From positions 1 to 36,955 of the IMG/VR virus record IMGVR_UViG_3300042560_001089: a DNA stretch of 36,955 bases. The stretch is one strand, 5' to 3'. Origin of the DNA: a virus. How positions within the stretch are numbered: position 1 is the stretch's first letter; every line of letters begins with the position of its first letter. Under the pieces are notes generated by a model that worked only from the letters and a program-made list of their open reading frames with translations, was not told the DNA's origin and did not search any database. A program made the position numbers and the translations under genes. Shown here one piece after another: positions 1 to 7,046 of the stretch.

Positions 1-146
1 TGGCGCGATCCGTCAAGGACCGACCCGCAACGCCGGGGGATGCCGAAGCCATGCCGACAAGATTATTCACCAAGCCGAACGCGCCCGGCATGGCTACGTT
101 CGCCAGCGTCGAAAACGGCTTGTCCTGAAGGTCTTGCACAAACTCG
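1..146. repeat. Terminal redundancy, left copy (pairs with 36810-36955)
   Basis: Bases 21-146 are identical to 36830-36955, and bases 1-20 match 36810-36829 except at 16, 17 and 20. Both copies lie inside one open reading frame that continues across the ends. This indicates a circular or circularly permuted genome opened at an arbitrary point, not a phage-encoded terminal repeat in noncoding DNA. A genuine direct terminal repeat cannot be excluded from sequence alone. Confidence 0.9.
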
Positions 147-577
147 CGGGGCTGGTTTCTCGCCCAATCAAACGCACGTTGCGGCATAGAGCGCGGGGAG
201 TATTGGGCCGCTTGCGCTGCTTCGTCGTACATGGGATTGAACGCGGAAATCGTCGCCGAGCGCGTATCGGCTAGGTCATTCGGGTTGAAGCCGAGCGCCT
301 GCTGATCCTGCGGCGAGAGGTCCGCGATCTGCCCGCCACCGGCATCATTCTGGTTGTCAAAGCCGCCGCCGAAGCCGGTTTCCTGACCGCCGCCGCTCCC
401 AGCCTCACCGACGCCCTGATCGGAAAACTCAAGAAGCCCCGTCTTTGGATTGACCGTGCCAGAGCCGCCCAACAGCTTAAGCAGCATTGCCTCGCGCGGG
501 TTGATGTGCGCGACGAGCGTATCCCCTCCGCGCCCGTGGTCATCGAGCTTCGCGGCTACTTTCTTAAGGTGCTTCAT
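1..577 (-). CDS. Virion-associated protein, N-terminal part (continues at 36955-36478)
   Basis: The ATG at 577 opens a frame that runs off the left edge and continues in frame at the right edge to a stop at 36478. Joined, it encodes about 302 aa. The N-terminus is basic (MKHLKKVAAKL) and followed by GGDTLVAHINPREAMLLK, which resembles the 'GDT..AHl.P.E' segment common in phage virion proteins. A Gly-rich stretch and a moderately hydrophobic region around PGAFGLVNNLVGMAS follow. The gene lies directly downstream of the tail hub gene (3-nt gap) and is TAATG-coupled to the GNAT-like gene at 36478. Its position between tail hub and ejection genes suggests a virion or ejection role; the exact function is not recognisable. 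Confidence 0.8.
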   Translation of the reverse strand, partial: MKHLKKVAAKLDDHGRGGDTLVAHINPREAMLLKLLGGSGTVNPKTGLLEFSDQGVGEAGSGGGQETGFGGGFDNQNDAGGGQIADLSPQDQQALGFNPNDLADTRSATISAFNPMYDEAAQAAQYSPRSMPQRAFDWARNQPREFVQDLQDKPFSTLANVAMPGAFGLVNNLVGMASASPGVAGRSLTDRA

Positions 578-579
578 GG

Positions 580-2112
580 CTAGATCATCCCGCCAGGTAT
601 GAACACAAAGTCAGTCGCAATCCACCCGGCACTAAGGGTCGAAGATGCCGTTTGCATCCGAACCGACGCCGCACGCCCGTATCCGCGAACACCAATCCAG
701 CCATCGTAAATGTCCGCAGCACCGCCCCATATATCCACGTCCCACTCCGCCGTATCCCAAATGCCGCCGCTTGTGGCGAGCGAAGTCGGCACACTCTCGG
801 GCGGGTAAACGCGGAAGTCGGTATTGAGTTCCAGAGCAATCATCGGCGTGCCGTCCGCCTCGAATGTCGGGCGGGCAAGCTTGAATGCTTTGTTCATTCC
901 CGGCTTGCCGAAATACGAGAACGCCTGCAAGGCGTCGGTCGTGATGTTCGATCCAGCGTCCGAAGTCGCCCCGCCGTCAAACTTATAGACCGTGCCGTTA
1001 GACGATCCGAAGTAGGCGTCCGAACCTTTCAGCGACCAGCAAATAGCGGGGATATTGACGAACCGACACGGGGCTTTCGTGATCGTGTTGAACGTAATCT
1101 GATAAGCCGCCGTCGTGGAAATCGGCACGTTGAGCATGAGCATTGTACGGCGGGGGTAGATGAACGGTTGCCAGCCGTAGATGCTGCCGTAGTCGCGGAC
1201 GTAATCGTTAAACGCTTTGTTGATTTGCTGAGTAAGCGCGACCTTTTCGGCCTGCGACTTGTCAACCGAGAGAATGGACGACAACGGGACCGCGCCGTCC
1301 TCCGTCAGCAGAATGCAATCACCGCCAGCCTTGATGAAGCACCGACGCCCGATGGGCTTGCCGATGAAGAACACACCGATTAGCGCCCACGTATTCGCGC
1401 TCGAGGGGTCTGTGCCCTGATAGACAATCGCCTCGCCTTCGGATGTCATAAACACGGCAACGTCATCCAACCCATCGCCCGCGTCACGGGTCCAGGTTGC
1501 CATTGCCATGATATAGCCGCCGCGCTTGGCGATGCCGTAAAGCGGAAACTCAGTCGCGGCACCGGAGATCGTGTTGACGGGCAGATACCACGCCGAAAGC
1601 GAATCCTTCTCCCCGACCCACAAGCGCCGCTGGTGCGCGTTGATCCAGATGAGGTTTGCTGCCGTGGGGCCGGTTATCGCCGTCGTCGCCCATGTCGCGC
1701 CGTCGTAGATGCGGGGTGTATCGACACCGTTAACGCATCGGAGGAACTGACCGCCCGCCGTGCCGAAGTTCACATACTGCCAGCGTGCATTCGTGAGACT
1801 GGAAACGACCGCAGCACCCACCGCACCCGCCGACGACACGTCATAGATATTCGTACCAGCCGCCGCAAAGAGTTGCGCCGTCCCGTTGCGCGGAACGTAC
1901 TCCATCAGGGTTTCAACTGCGGAACCAAGTCCAGTCGCGTGCGATGTGTAACCCGGACGAATCGAAACTTTATCCGTCTGGCAGAACCAGTTATCCAGAA
2001 TGACCGCGCGCTTCGGCGGCATGTCCGCAAGGGCTTCGCGCGTATCCCAACCTTCTACAGGGGCGGGTATCGTAGACGATACCGCCGCCGCCCGAGATAT
2101 CGACCGGCTCAT
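580..2112 (-). CDS. Tail hub/stabilisation protein (P22 gp10-like position)
   Basis: A 510-aa protein starting at ATG 2112, which overlaps the stop of the upstream gene (ATGA); longer reading to TTG 2121 is less likely. The N-terminal third has a pattern familiar from podovirus tail-stabilisation or hub proteins: APVEGWDTREALADMPP, then AVILDNWFCQTDKVSIRPGY, then ARWQYVNFGTAGGQFLRCVNG. The rest is rich in short beta-strand segments, consistent with a propeller-like fold. The preceding gene resembles a tail-adaptor protein, as in the P22 order gp4-gp10. It should act at the tail tip or hub below the adaptor ring. The family assignment is by pattern and position, without a database comparison. 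Confidence 0.72.
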   Translation of the reverse strand: MSRSISRAAAVSSTIPAPVEGWDTREALADMPPKRAVILDNWFCQTDKVSIRPGYTSHATGLGSAVETLMEYVPRNGTAQLFAAAGTNIYDVSSAGAVGAAVVSSLTNARWQYVNFGTAGGQFLRCVNGVDTPRIYDGATWATTAITGPTAANLIWINAHQRRLWVGEKDSLSAWYLPVNTISGAATEFPLYGIAKRGGYIMAMATWTRDAGDGLDDVAVFMTSEGEAIVYQGTDPSSANTWALIGVFFIGKPIGRRCFIKAGGDCILLTEDGAVPLSSILSVDKSQAEKVALTQQINKAFNDYVRDYGSIYGWQPFIYPRRTMLMLNVPISTTAAYQITFNTITKAPCRFVNIPAICWSLKGSDAYFGSSNGTVYKFDGGATSDAGSNITTDALQAFSYFGKPGMNKAFKLARPTFEADGTPMIALELNTDFRVYPPESVPTSLATSGGIWDTAEWDVDIWGGAADIYDGWIGVRGYGRAASVRMQTASSTLSAGWIATDFVFIPGGMI

Positions 2113-2807
2113 ACCGACCAATAGCCTTCAGGGACATAGATGCCGGGGCGGCGCGTATCCCATCCACCGGACATATCGAGCGTTACCTTCGGCTTGTTGC
2201 CGATCAGGTATTGCCTAATCTGTCCTTCGTAGGTGCCTTGCTCGTCCTGATACGGCTGGCCCGTCGCCTTGAGGAATCGCCAAATGATCCCGAGCGTAAA
2301 AAGTTCTTCGGGGATGCGGCCTGTATCCGTGTCCGCCGTCCAGACCGCTTGCGGAGTACCACCGGACGAAGCGCAGTAATTCGAGGAGATGTATTCAAAC
2401 GCGAACGTCTGCCCCGCTGCCGGAACGGGCTGCACGAGAATGTCCGAGCCGTAGAACGTATAACAGTCCACAATCGGGGACGAAGACATAGCCTTAAGCG
2501 TCTGCCAGTCCTGCGACGTTAGCGGTCCCTTCAACTGACGACGCGCCGAGCGGTTCCAGAAAGTCTCGTTGATAAACCGCACGAGGTCGGTCGGGACCAT
2601 GCCCGTTTGTGCCTCTTGTGCAAGGGTCGTAAATGTCGATTGCGTGCGAAGCTGCTGCCACTCCCCGCGCTTCGGGAGTTCAAGACCCTCTTTCTTCGCC
2701 AAACGAAAAAGATGCTGCACTTCCGCATCGGACGAGCCGACAACCGCAGAAGGACGGCGAATCTGTAGTTCGTCGGTCGCGTCTTGGACTATGGAAAGCA
2801 GCGTCAA
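2109..2807 (-). CDS. Head-to-tail adaptor (gp4-like tail accessory protein)
   Basis: A 232-aa protein. The start is TTG at 2807, chosen because AGGAG lies 7 nt upstream and no ATG is near. The N-terminus (MTLLSIVQDATDELQI..P..VVGSSDAEVQHLFRLAKKEG) is typical of podovirus head-tail adaptor proteins that bind beneath the portal ring. The middle contains FWNRSARRQLKGPLTSQDWQ and a FYGSDILVQPVPAAGQTFAFEY segment seen in this family. It overlaps the tail hub gene by ATGA, supporting coordinate translation of the neck/tail parts. The function rests on family resemblance plus gene order. Confidence 0.72.
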   Translation of the reverse strand: MTLLSIVQDATDELQIRRPSAVVGSSDAEVQHLFRLAKKEGLELPKRGEWQQLRTQSTFTTLAQEAQTGMVPTDLVRFINETFWNRSARRQLKGPLTSQDWQTLKAMSSSPIVDCYTFYGSDILVQPVPAAGQTFAFEYISSNYCASSGGTPQAVWTADTDTGRIPEELFTLGIIWRFLKATGQPYQDEQGTYEGQIRQYLIGNKPKVTLDMSGGWDTRRPGIYVPEGYWSV

Positions 2808-2819
2808 CGCAATCTCCTG

Positions 2820-3407
2820 CTAGGCCGCTTCGGCCTTCGGCGGACGCCCACGACGCGGCATGTTGTTTGCCGCTGCGAGCTTGTCCATGTTCTCGATCAC
2901 TTCCGCGAGTTGCTGGCGAAGGTCCGCAATTTCTGCGTCCTTCTGCGCTACAGCCTCCGCAAGCGGGGCCATGTCCTTCTTCGCGGATACAAACGCGCGT
3001 GCCTTATCGCGAAGGGCCAGCGCACCCATGCCGACGCGGTTCATGTCCGCATCGTTCATGCCCGCAACATCCTCAACCGTGCGAAGATGCAGCGCCTTGA
3101 GCCGATCCGCCTGTGCGGGATTTACGCCGGGCCATGCCGAAAGCGGAGTGCCATCGGTCGGCTCTTCCTGACCCTTGAGCCAGGATTTATAAGCAGGCTC
3201 GATGATATCCCTCATCGCGCCGTCCTTGAACGAGCGGGCGACCTTCTCGCAGGTCGTCGCGCCGTTCGTGCCCTTCTTTACCCACTCGACCATGTGGACT
3301 TCACGAGGCTCGCCGGGCTTTCCCGCCACATCCTCGTACTCGATCCAAAAGCGGAGAACGGCGATGTTCGGGCGTTCTCGGTTGTACGCGCTGTTGTCGA
3401 TGTCCAT
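2820..3407 (-). CDS. Conserved virion-region protein with HhH-like segment and coiled coil
   Basis: A 195-aa protein; the ATG at 3407 was chosen over an upstream in-frame start because GGAGGG precedes it and because the longer form would cross a terminator and a neighbouring gene. The N-terminus (FWIEYEDVAGKPGEPREVHMVEWVKKG) looks beta-rich. Residues around 90-130 (AWPGVNPAQADRLKALHLRTVEDVAGMNDADM) resemble a helix-hairpin-helix. A predicted coiled coil (AEAVAQKDAEIADLRQQLAEVIENMDKL) precedes a basic AT-hook-like tail (RRGRPPK). Proteins of this layout occur between capsid and neck genes of many phages. Its role is unknown; head completion or DNA contact are possibilities. Confidence 0.7.
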   Translation of the reverse strand: MDIDNSAYNRERPNIAVLRFWIEYEDVAGKPGEPREVHMVEWVKKGTNGATTCEKVARSFKDGAMRDIIEPAYKSWLKGQEEPTDGTPLSAWPGVNPAQADRLKALHLRTVEDVAGMNDADMNRVGMGALALRDKARAFVSAKKDMAPLAEAVAQKDAEIADLRQQLAEVIENMDKLAAANNMPRRGRPPKAEAA

Positions 3408-3423
3408 TGTTTCGGTTCCCTCC

Positions 3424-3460
3424 GAAAAAAGAAAAAGGCGGGAGGCCGAAGCCCCCCGCC
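3424..3460 (-). terminator. Rho-independent terminator after the decoration gene
   Basis: On the - strand a 10-bp stem (one A/C mismatch) closes on a TTCG tetraloop and is followed by TTTTTCTTTTTT. The stem occupies 3437-3460. It lies 12 nt beyond the decoration gene stop at 3472 and immediately upstream of the Shine-Dalgarno sequence of the 3407 gene. Confidence 0.85.
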
Positions 3461-3471
3461 CGAAATGCCCG

Positions 3472-3954
3472 TTAGTCCGGGCAGGTGACGAGAACGATCT
3501 TGGCCGAATGATCGACCGCAATCGCGCAGATGTGGTCGGTGACGAGGGCCGACACGTCGAGCGTGCCGTCCGTCGAGCCAACCGGGGTCAGTGCGTTGCC
3601 GTCAGCGCCAGCCGTCAGCGCCGTGGTGAGCGTTGCTACGCCGGAAATCTGAATCCAGCCGTATTCGCCCGTAGCGATGACGGCCTGAAGGACGCCAGCG
3701 CCGACGTTTGCCGAGTCCGACAGGTCCGACGTGACAATCGAGGTCGATCCAGCCGAAACGCCGCCCGGTGCGTAGTAGTAGGCGAAGTTGCCAGCCGCAG
3801 CGGCGACCGCACCGGCCCCGCTGTTGTACTGCACAAGCTTGTACTTGATGCCCGTGTTGTCCGTGTAGATGTCACCGAGAGCGAAGCCCGCGCCCGGCGT
3901 GTTGCTGTTGAGAGACGAGTACGTCTCGGACAGCTTGGCTCCAAAAGTCGCCAT
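3472..3954 (-). CDS. Capsid decoration-like protein
   Basis: A 160-aa protein starting at ATG 3954 with GGAAAGGG upstream. It is small, acidic, rich in Gly/Ala/Thr/Ser and beta-forming residues (for example GEYGWIQISGVATLTTALTAG near residues 97-117), with almost no charged helical segments. The segment GYGWIQ..G is typical of beta-barrel head-decoration or head-fibre proteins. It sits immediately after the major capsid gene and is insulated on both sides by terminators, as expected for an abundant stoichiometric virion part. Decoration function is inferred from composition and position. Confidence 0.68.
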   Translation of the reverse strand: MATFGAKLSETYSSLNSNTPGAGFALGDIYTDNTGIKYKLVQYNSGAGAVAAAAGNFAYYYAPGGVSAGSTSIVTSDLSDSANVGAGVLQAVIATGEYGWIQISGVATLTTALTAGADGNALTPVGSTDGTLDVSALVTDHICAIAVDHSAKIVLVTCPD

Positions 3955-3971
3955 GTGTTTTTACCCTTTCC

Positions 3972-4006
3972 GAAAAGAAAAGGGCGAGGCCCGAAAGCCC
4001 CGCCCC
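3972..4006 (-). terminator. Rho-independent terminator after the major capsid gene
   Basis: On the - strand a 9-bp stem with one A/C mismatch (3982-4005) and a 6-nt loop is followed by TTTTCTTTTCGG. Stem layout, mismatch position and T-tract closely match the terminator at 3424-3460. It follows the capsid stop at 4025 and precedes the decoration gene ribosome site. Confidence 0.85.
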
Positions 4007-4024
4007 TGTTGGTTTACGCAGCTA

Positions 4025-4990
4025 TTAGGCCGCGTCGATGAGGATACCCTGGAGGCTGCGGTTGGAGCAGACAAGCTGACCCATCCACAGAACAGGGATA
4101 ACAACGCCGTCCTGGTTCACCGAGAACTTCTCGTCCATCGTCGTCCACTTCGCATCGCGGTGTTCGACGAGTTCGAGATAGTTGGTGTTCAGGAAGTACA
4201 TGCGCTCGCCGGTCGTGGCGAAGTTCGTGTTCGAGTCGAAGATGACGTCCGAGTCCACGTACTTCAGCGAGCGGAAGCCCGCCGTGGCGCTGTCGCTGTC
4301 GGCGTAACGCTGCAAGTCCTGAAGGCTCTCCCAGTACATCGCGAAGAAGTCATGGGTCGAGACCACGAGATCCGGCTTGTCCGCACCACGAACGAGGTCG
4401 AGATAAAGGGTGTTCATAAAACCCTTGATGTTCGACTTCGTGACGAGGTTCGTGCCAGTCGCCTCGAGGAACTTGTTGCGCCAGAACGTGTAGGTCGTGG
4501 AGTTGATGCCGCCGACCGTGCCCTGACCGTTCGTCTGGATGATGTGCGAGAGACCGCTCATCTGGTTGGTCAGAGCGCCCGACGAATACAGATCGACGCT
4601 CATGTTGTTGGCGGCGGTACGCATGGCGTTCTTCAGGCGAGCGGCAGCCAGATCGATAAGCTGCTCCTTGCCGGAGTTCATGCGGAGTTCTTTGCCCGAG
4701 GCCACGATGTTGATCGCAGCCTGCACCCAGTCGTACTTAGCGGCGGTGAGAACGTCCGACGCGTTGACGTTCAAGGTATCAAATCCTGAATAGCGCTGAA
4801 AAGTGCTATTTTCCGCATAATCCAGTGGGCGAACAATCTCATAGCCGCCCGAGAGCGACTTGATCTTGCCGCGCTTCTTCAGGCGCGAGTACAGAGCGTT
4901 GTTGGTCGAGACGTTGTCCGACACTTCCGTCGGGTGGTTCCGAAGCGTCGTGGTGACGATTTCGGTAAACGTGCTGTTGGGGCTAGGCAT
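4025..4990 (-). CDS. Major capsid protein
   Basis: A 321-aa protein starting at ATG 4990 with AAGGA upstream. It starts NSTFTEIVTTTLRNHPTEVSDNVSTNNAL, then GGYEIVRPLDYAENSTFQRYSG, and contains SSGALTNQMSGLSHII and VGGINSTTYTFWRNKF. These segments are typical of a widespread family of phage capsid proteins of about 320 aa. It lies between a scaffold-like gene upstream and a decoration-like gene downstream, the standard head-gene order, and is followed by a strong terminator. An HK97-type fold is likely but is inferred from family and context, not seen directly. Confidence 0.85.
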   Translation of the reverse strand: MPSPNSTFTEIVTTTLRNHPTEVSDNVSTNNALYSRLKKRGKIKSLSGGYEIVRPLDYAENSTFQRYSGFDTLNVNASDVLTAAKYDWVQAAINIVASGKELRMNSGKEQLIDLAAARLKNAMRTAANNMSVDLYSSGALTNQMSGLSHIIQTNGQGTVGGINSTTYTFWRNKFLEATGTNLVTKSNIKGFMNTLYLDLVRGADKPDLVVSTHDFFAMYWESLQDLQRYADSDSATAGFRSLKYVDSDVIFDSNTNFATTGERMYFLNTNYLELVEHRDAKWTTMDEKFSVNQDGVVIPVLWMGQLVCSNRSLQGILIDAA

Positions 4991-5014
4991 GGCCTATGTC
5001 CTTATGAGGTGGGG

Positions 5015-6154
5015 TTAGGCCGCGTTAAAGATACGATCAGCCGTCTGGCGGACCGTTTCTTCCATAGACTTGGGCGTGGACGGGGAAGCCCCCACGGTGC
5101 CGCGCGTGGCTACGTTGGTCTGCGCGACCCGTCGTGCTTCTGACGCTTTCTTCTCGGCTTCTGCTTTGCGTGCGGCTTCCTGCGCGGTCTGCTGTGCGGC
5201 AAAGACCTTCGCGCGGGTTTCCGGGTTGGCGTGGACCGCCCGGTCGTAAGCCTCTTTCAAAACCTGATCAGGCGACAACTCAGGGCGCGTAGCCTTGAGA
5301 TGCGACACCATCGGAAGCATGTCGGCTTCGACCGCTTCATAGTGTTCGTTCACCGGATCGGACTTGAACCGCTCGATAAGCGAGAGAATATGCGTCTGCT
5401 TTTCCTGCTGTTCCGCCTGTACGCGGGAATTCAGGAAGCGTTCCGTCTGCTCAAGCCGCTGCTGTAGCGCGGCAAGGTTGGGGTCCAGTGGGGCTTGATA
5501 GCCCTGCTGTGCCCCGGTTTGGACACTGCCGAGGTCGATCCCGTACATGCGGGCAATCTCGCGGATTGCCTGCTGTGGGTTGGTTCTAAGCGCCTCATCT
5601 GCCGCCGCGAGGTTCGACACGTATTGCGCGGGGTGAATGTTGTTCACCCTCAAACGCGCTTCCACGGGCCGCAACGCTTCCGCAATCGGAGCGAGATTGC
5701 CTAGTTTGCCTTCGTACTCGGCTTTAAGTTTTGCAACGCCGTCCTGCTGCTGTTTCTCGCGCAACGCGACATAATCGCGAAGAGCGGGATCGGCTTTATC
5801 CAGGAGTGCGCGCTTGTCTGCCGCCCAGCTTGTCGGTGCCGACACAACGGGCTGCGGTTCCGCCTTTGTAGGGGCGGGATTTGGTTCGACGGGAGCGGCC
5901 ACAGGGGGCGCTTCTGCCGTCTTGGTTTTCTCGATAAACTTGCCATCGGGGCCGCGTAACCTGTCCGGGTTGGACGAAGGAACGGGCTGCTCGCTCTCAT
6001 GCTCAACCGATGGAAGGCCCGCGCCCTCTGGGAGGGACTCAGCGGGGGCGGACGCCTCGGAGGCCGCGATCTTGTCGAACGCGGCGCTCATGGTTTCTTC
6101 GATAGAAGGCTTCTCGGCGGGCGTTGTCGCGCCCCCGTTGGCAACGTCGGTCAT
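5015..6154 (-). CDS. Scaffolding protein
   Basis: A 379-aa, very acidic and Ala/Pro/Glu/Gln-rich protein starting at ATG 6154. The first 120 residues are low-complexity and probably disordered. After that come long charged helices (REKQQQDGVAKLKAEYEGKL; LQQRLEQTERFLNSRVQAEQ; QEAARKAEAEKKASEARRVA), ending with a short conserved-looking SMEETVRQTADRIFNAA. Absence of hydrophobic core, high helix content and position directly upstream of the capsid gene are characteristic of internal scaffolds that are removed before packaging. No protease is evident nearby. Confidence is moderate to high on context. Confidence 0.8.
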   Translation of the reverse strand: MTDVANGGATTPAEKPSIEETMSAAFDKIAASEASAPAESLPEGAGLPSVEHESEQPVPSSNPDRLRGPDGKFIEKTKTAEAPPVAAPVEPNPAPTKAEPQPVVSAPTSWAADKRALLDKADPALRDYVALREKQQQDGVAKLKAEYEGKLGNLAPIAEALRPVEARLRVNNIHPAQYVSNLAAADEALRTNPQQAIREIARMYGIDLGSVQTGAQQGYQAPLDPNLAALQQRLEQTERFLNSRVQAEQQEKQTHILSLIERFKSDPVNEHYEAVEADMLPMVSHLKATRPELSPDQVLKEAYDRAVHANPETRAKVFAAQQTAQEAARKAEAEKKASEARRVAQTNVATRGTVGASPSTPKSMEETVRQTADRIFNAA

Positions 6155-6167
6155 TTGGTCCCTCTGG

Positions 6168-6470
6168 TTAAGCGCCGATAGTCGTCGGCAATCTCACGGG
6201 CTTGGCGAGCGGATCACCGCCAACTTCCAAGCCGCGTTTCTTCGCAAACTCTGCATTCCGATAGACCGGCTTGAACTCGGATGGGTCAACCTCACGCGAG
6301 CCGGAACGCTTCAAATCTTCACGTCGAGCAGCGCGGCCATCCACCGCTTTGCCCGTGACAGGCGAAATGTACGTCGGCGTATCACTGATAATGAAAGGCC
6401 CGACGCGCGGTGCCTTTTCCAGAGTTGCCACGTCCACCCAATCATTCCCGCCCCATATATATTTGGTCAT
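6168..6470 (-). CDS. Conserved hypothetical virion-region protein
   Basis: A 100-aa protein starting at ATG 6470 and overlapping the upstream gene stop by 4 nt (ATGA). It contains the segment PFIISDTPTYISPVTGKAVDGRAARREDLKRSG, which I recognise as recurrent in proteins just upstream of phage scaffold genes. Its function is unknown. Co-translation with the 144-aa gene upstream and the scaffold downstream suggests a head-assembly role. Confidence 0.75.
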   Translation of the reverse strand: MTKYIWGGNDWVDVATLEKAPRVGPFIISDTPTYISPVTGKAVDGRAARREDLKRSGSREVDPSEFKPVYRNAEFAKKRGLEVGGDPLAKPVRLPTTIGA

Positions 6471-6901
6471 GACAGCAGCAGAATCGCCTCTTCGTCGTCG
6501 AGTTCGCGCAAGTAGTTATCGCGTGCAATCAAGGCCGCTTCGTATGCAGCCAGAACCACGCGCGTTGCTTCTATGTCCGCAGCCAGTGCCGCGAAGTCGA
6601 TTGCCGATACCGGCGGAAGTCTTGTATCCGATGCCGCAGCGTGCGGGGCGACGGCGGCGCGGATTTCCGCAACGTCCGCAACCTCGATAAGCTCGCCATT
6701 CAGGATGGCGTAGGCCCGCTGTAGTTCGGCCTTCCAGTCTAGGTCTTTGCGTTCCCACTCAAGGCCGCGCTTCTTGCGCTCGCCCTTTGCATACGGGATG
6801 AAACCGCCCGTGCCGGTCGTCGGCGGGGTCGGCGGCGGAATGTATATCTGGAATGCGTCATTCTGAAACGCATCAGCCTGGAACGCCGTCGAGAACGTCA
6901 T
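6467..6901 (-). CDS. Hypothetical structural-region protein
   Basis: A 144-aa protein starting at ATG 6901, TAATG-coupled to the 46-aa gene upstream. The N-terminus (FSTAFQADAFQNDAFQ) is a short degenerate repeat found in phage proteins of this location. A Pro/Thr-rich linker and a charged helical C-terminus (from about residue 45) with several Ala-rich helices follow. Function is unknown; gene position points to the head. Confidence 0.72.
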   Translation of the reverse strand: MTFSTAFQADAFQNDAFQIYIPPPTPPTTGTGGFIPYAKGERKKRGLEWERKDLDWKAELQRAYAILNGELIEVADVAEIRAAVAPHAAASDTRLPPVSAIDFAALAADIEATRVVLAAYEAALIARDNYLRELDDEEAILLLS

Positions 6902-7041
6902 TACTCAAGCCCGCAGAAAACCGCTTGTTCCTCGTCAATCCTGCGATAGATCAAACCGCTAAACACACGCTCCGTGCCGATGACCCATCCGCCGCCGTCA
7001 ACCACAGTCCCGCCAAGTTCGCCCGCCGAGAGGTGAACCAT
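6901..7041 (-). CDS. Small coupled protein, 46 aa
   Basis: ATG at 7041, 5 nt after the stop of the 486-aa gene, with a stop at 6903-6901 that overlaps the next ATG (TAATG). The frame fills the gap between two larger genes exactly. The product begins MVHLSAGELGGTVVDGGGWV and contains RVFSGLIYRRIDEEQAVFCG. It is not similar to anything I recognise. The fit between neighbours and stop/start coupling at its 3' end are the evidence that it is translated. Confidence 0.6.
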   Translation of the reverse strand: MVHLSAGELGGTVVDGGGWVIGTERVFSGLIYRRIDEEQAVFCGLE

Positions 7042-7046
7042 CGGAC

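Noticed and set aside
652-1383. Long + strand frame inside the tail hub gene
   Set aside because: It is fully covered by a well-supported - strand gene, is Arg-rich as expected for antisense of GC-rich coding DNA, and has no ribosome site.
3202-4789. Two long + frames antisense to capsid and decoration genes
   Set aside because: They are GC-driven antisense frames that cross terminators and gene borders; the - strand products fit head proteins.
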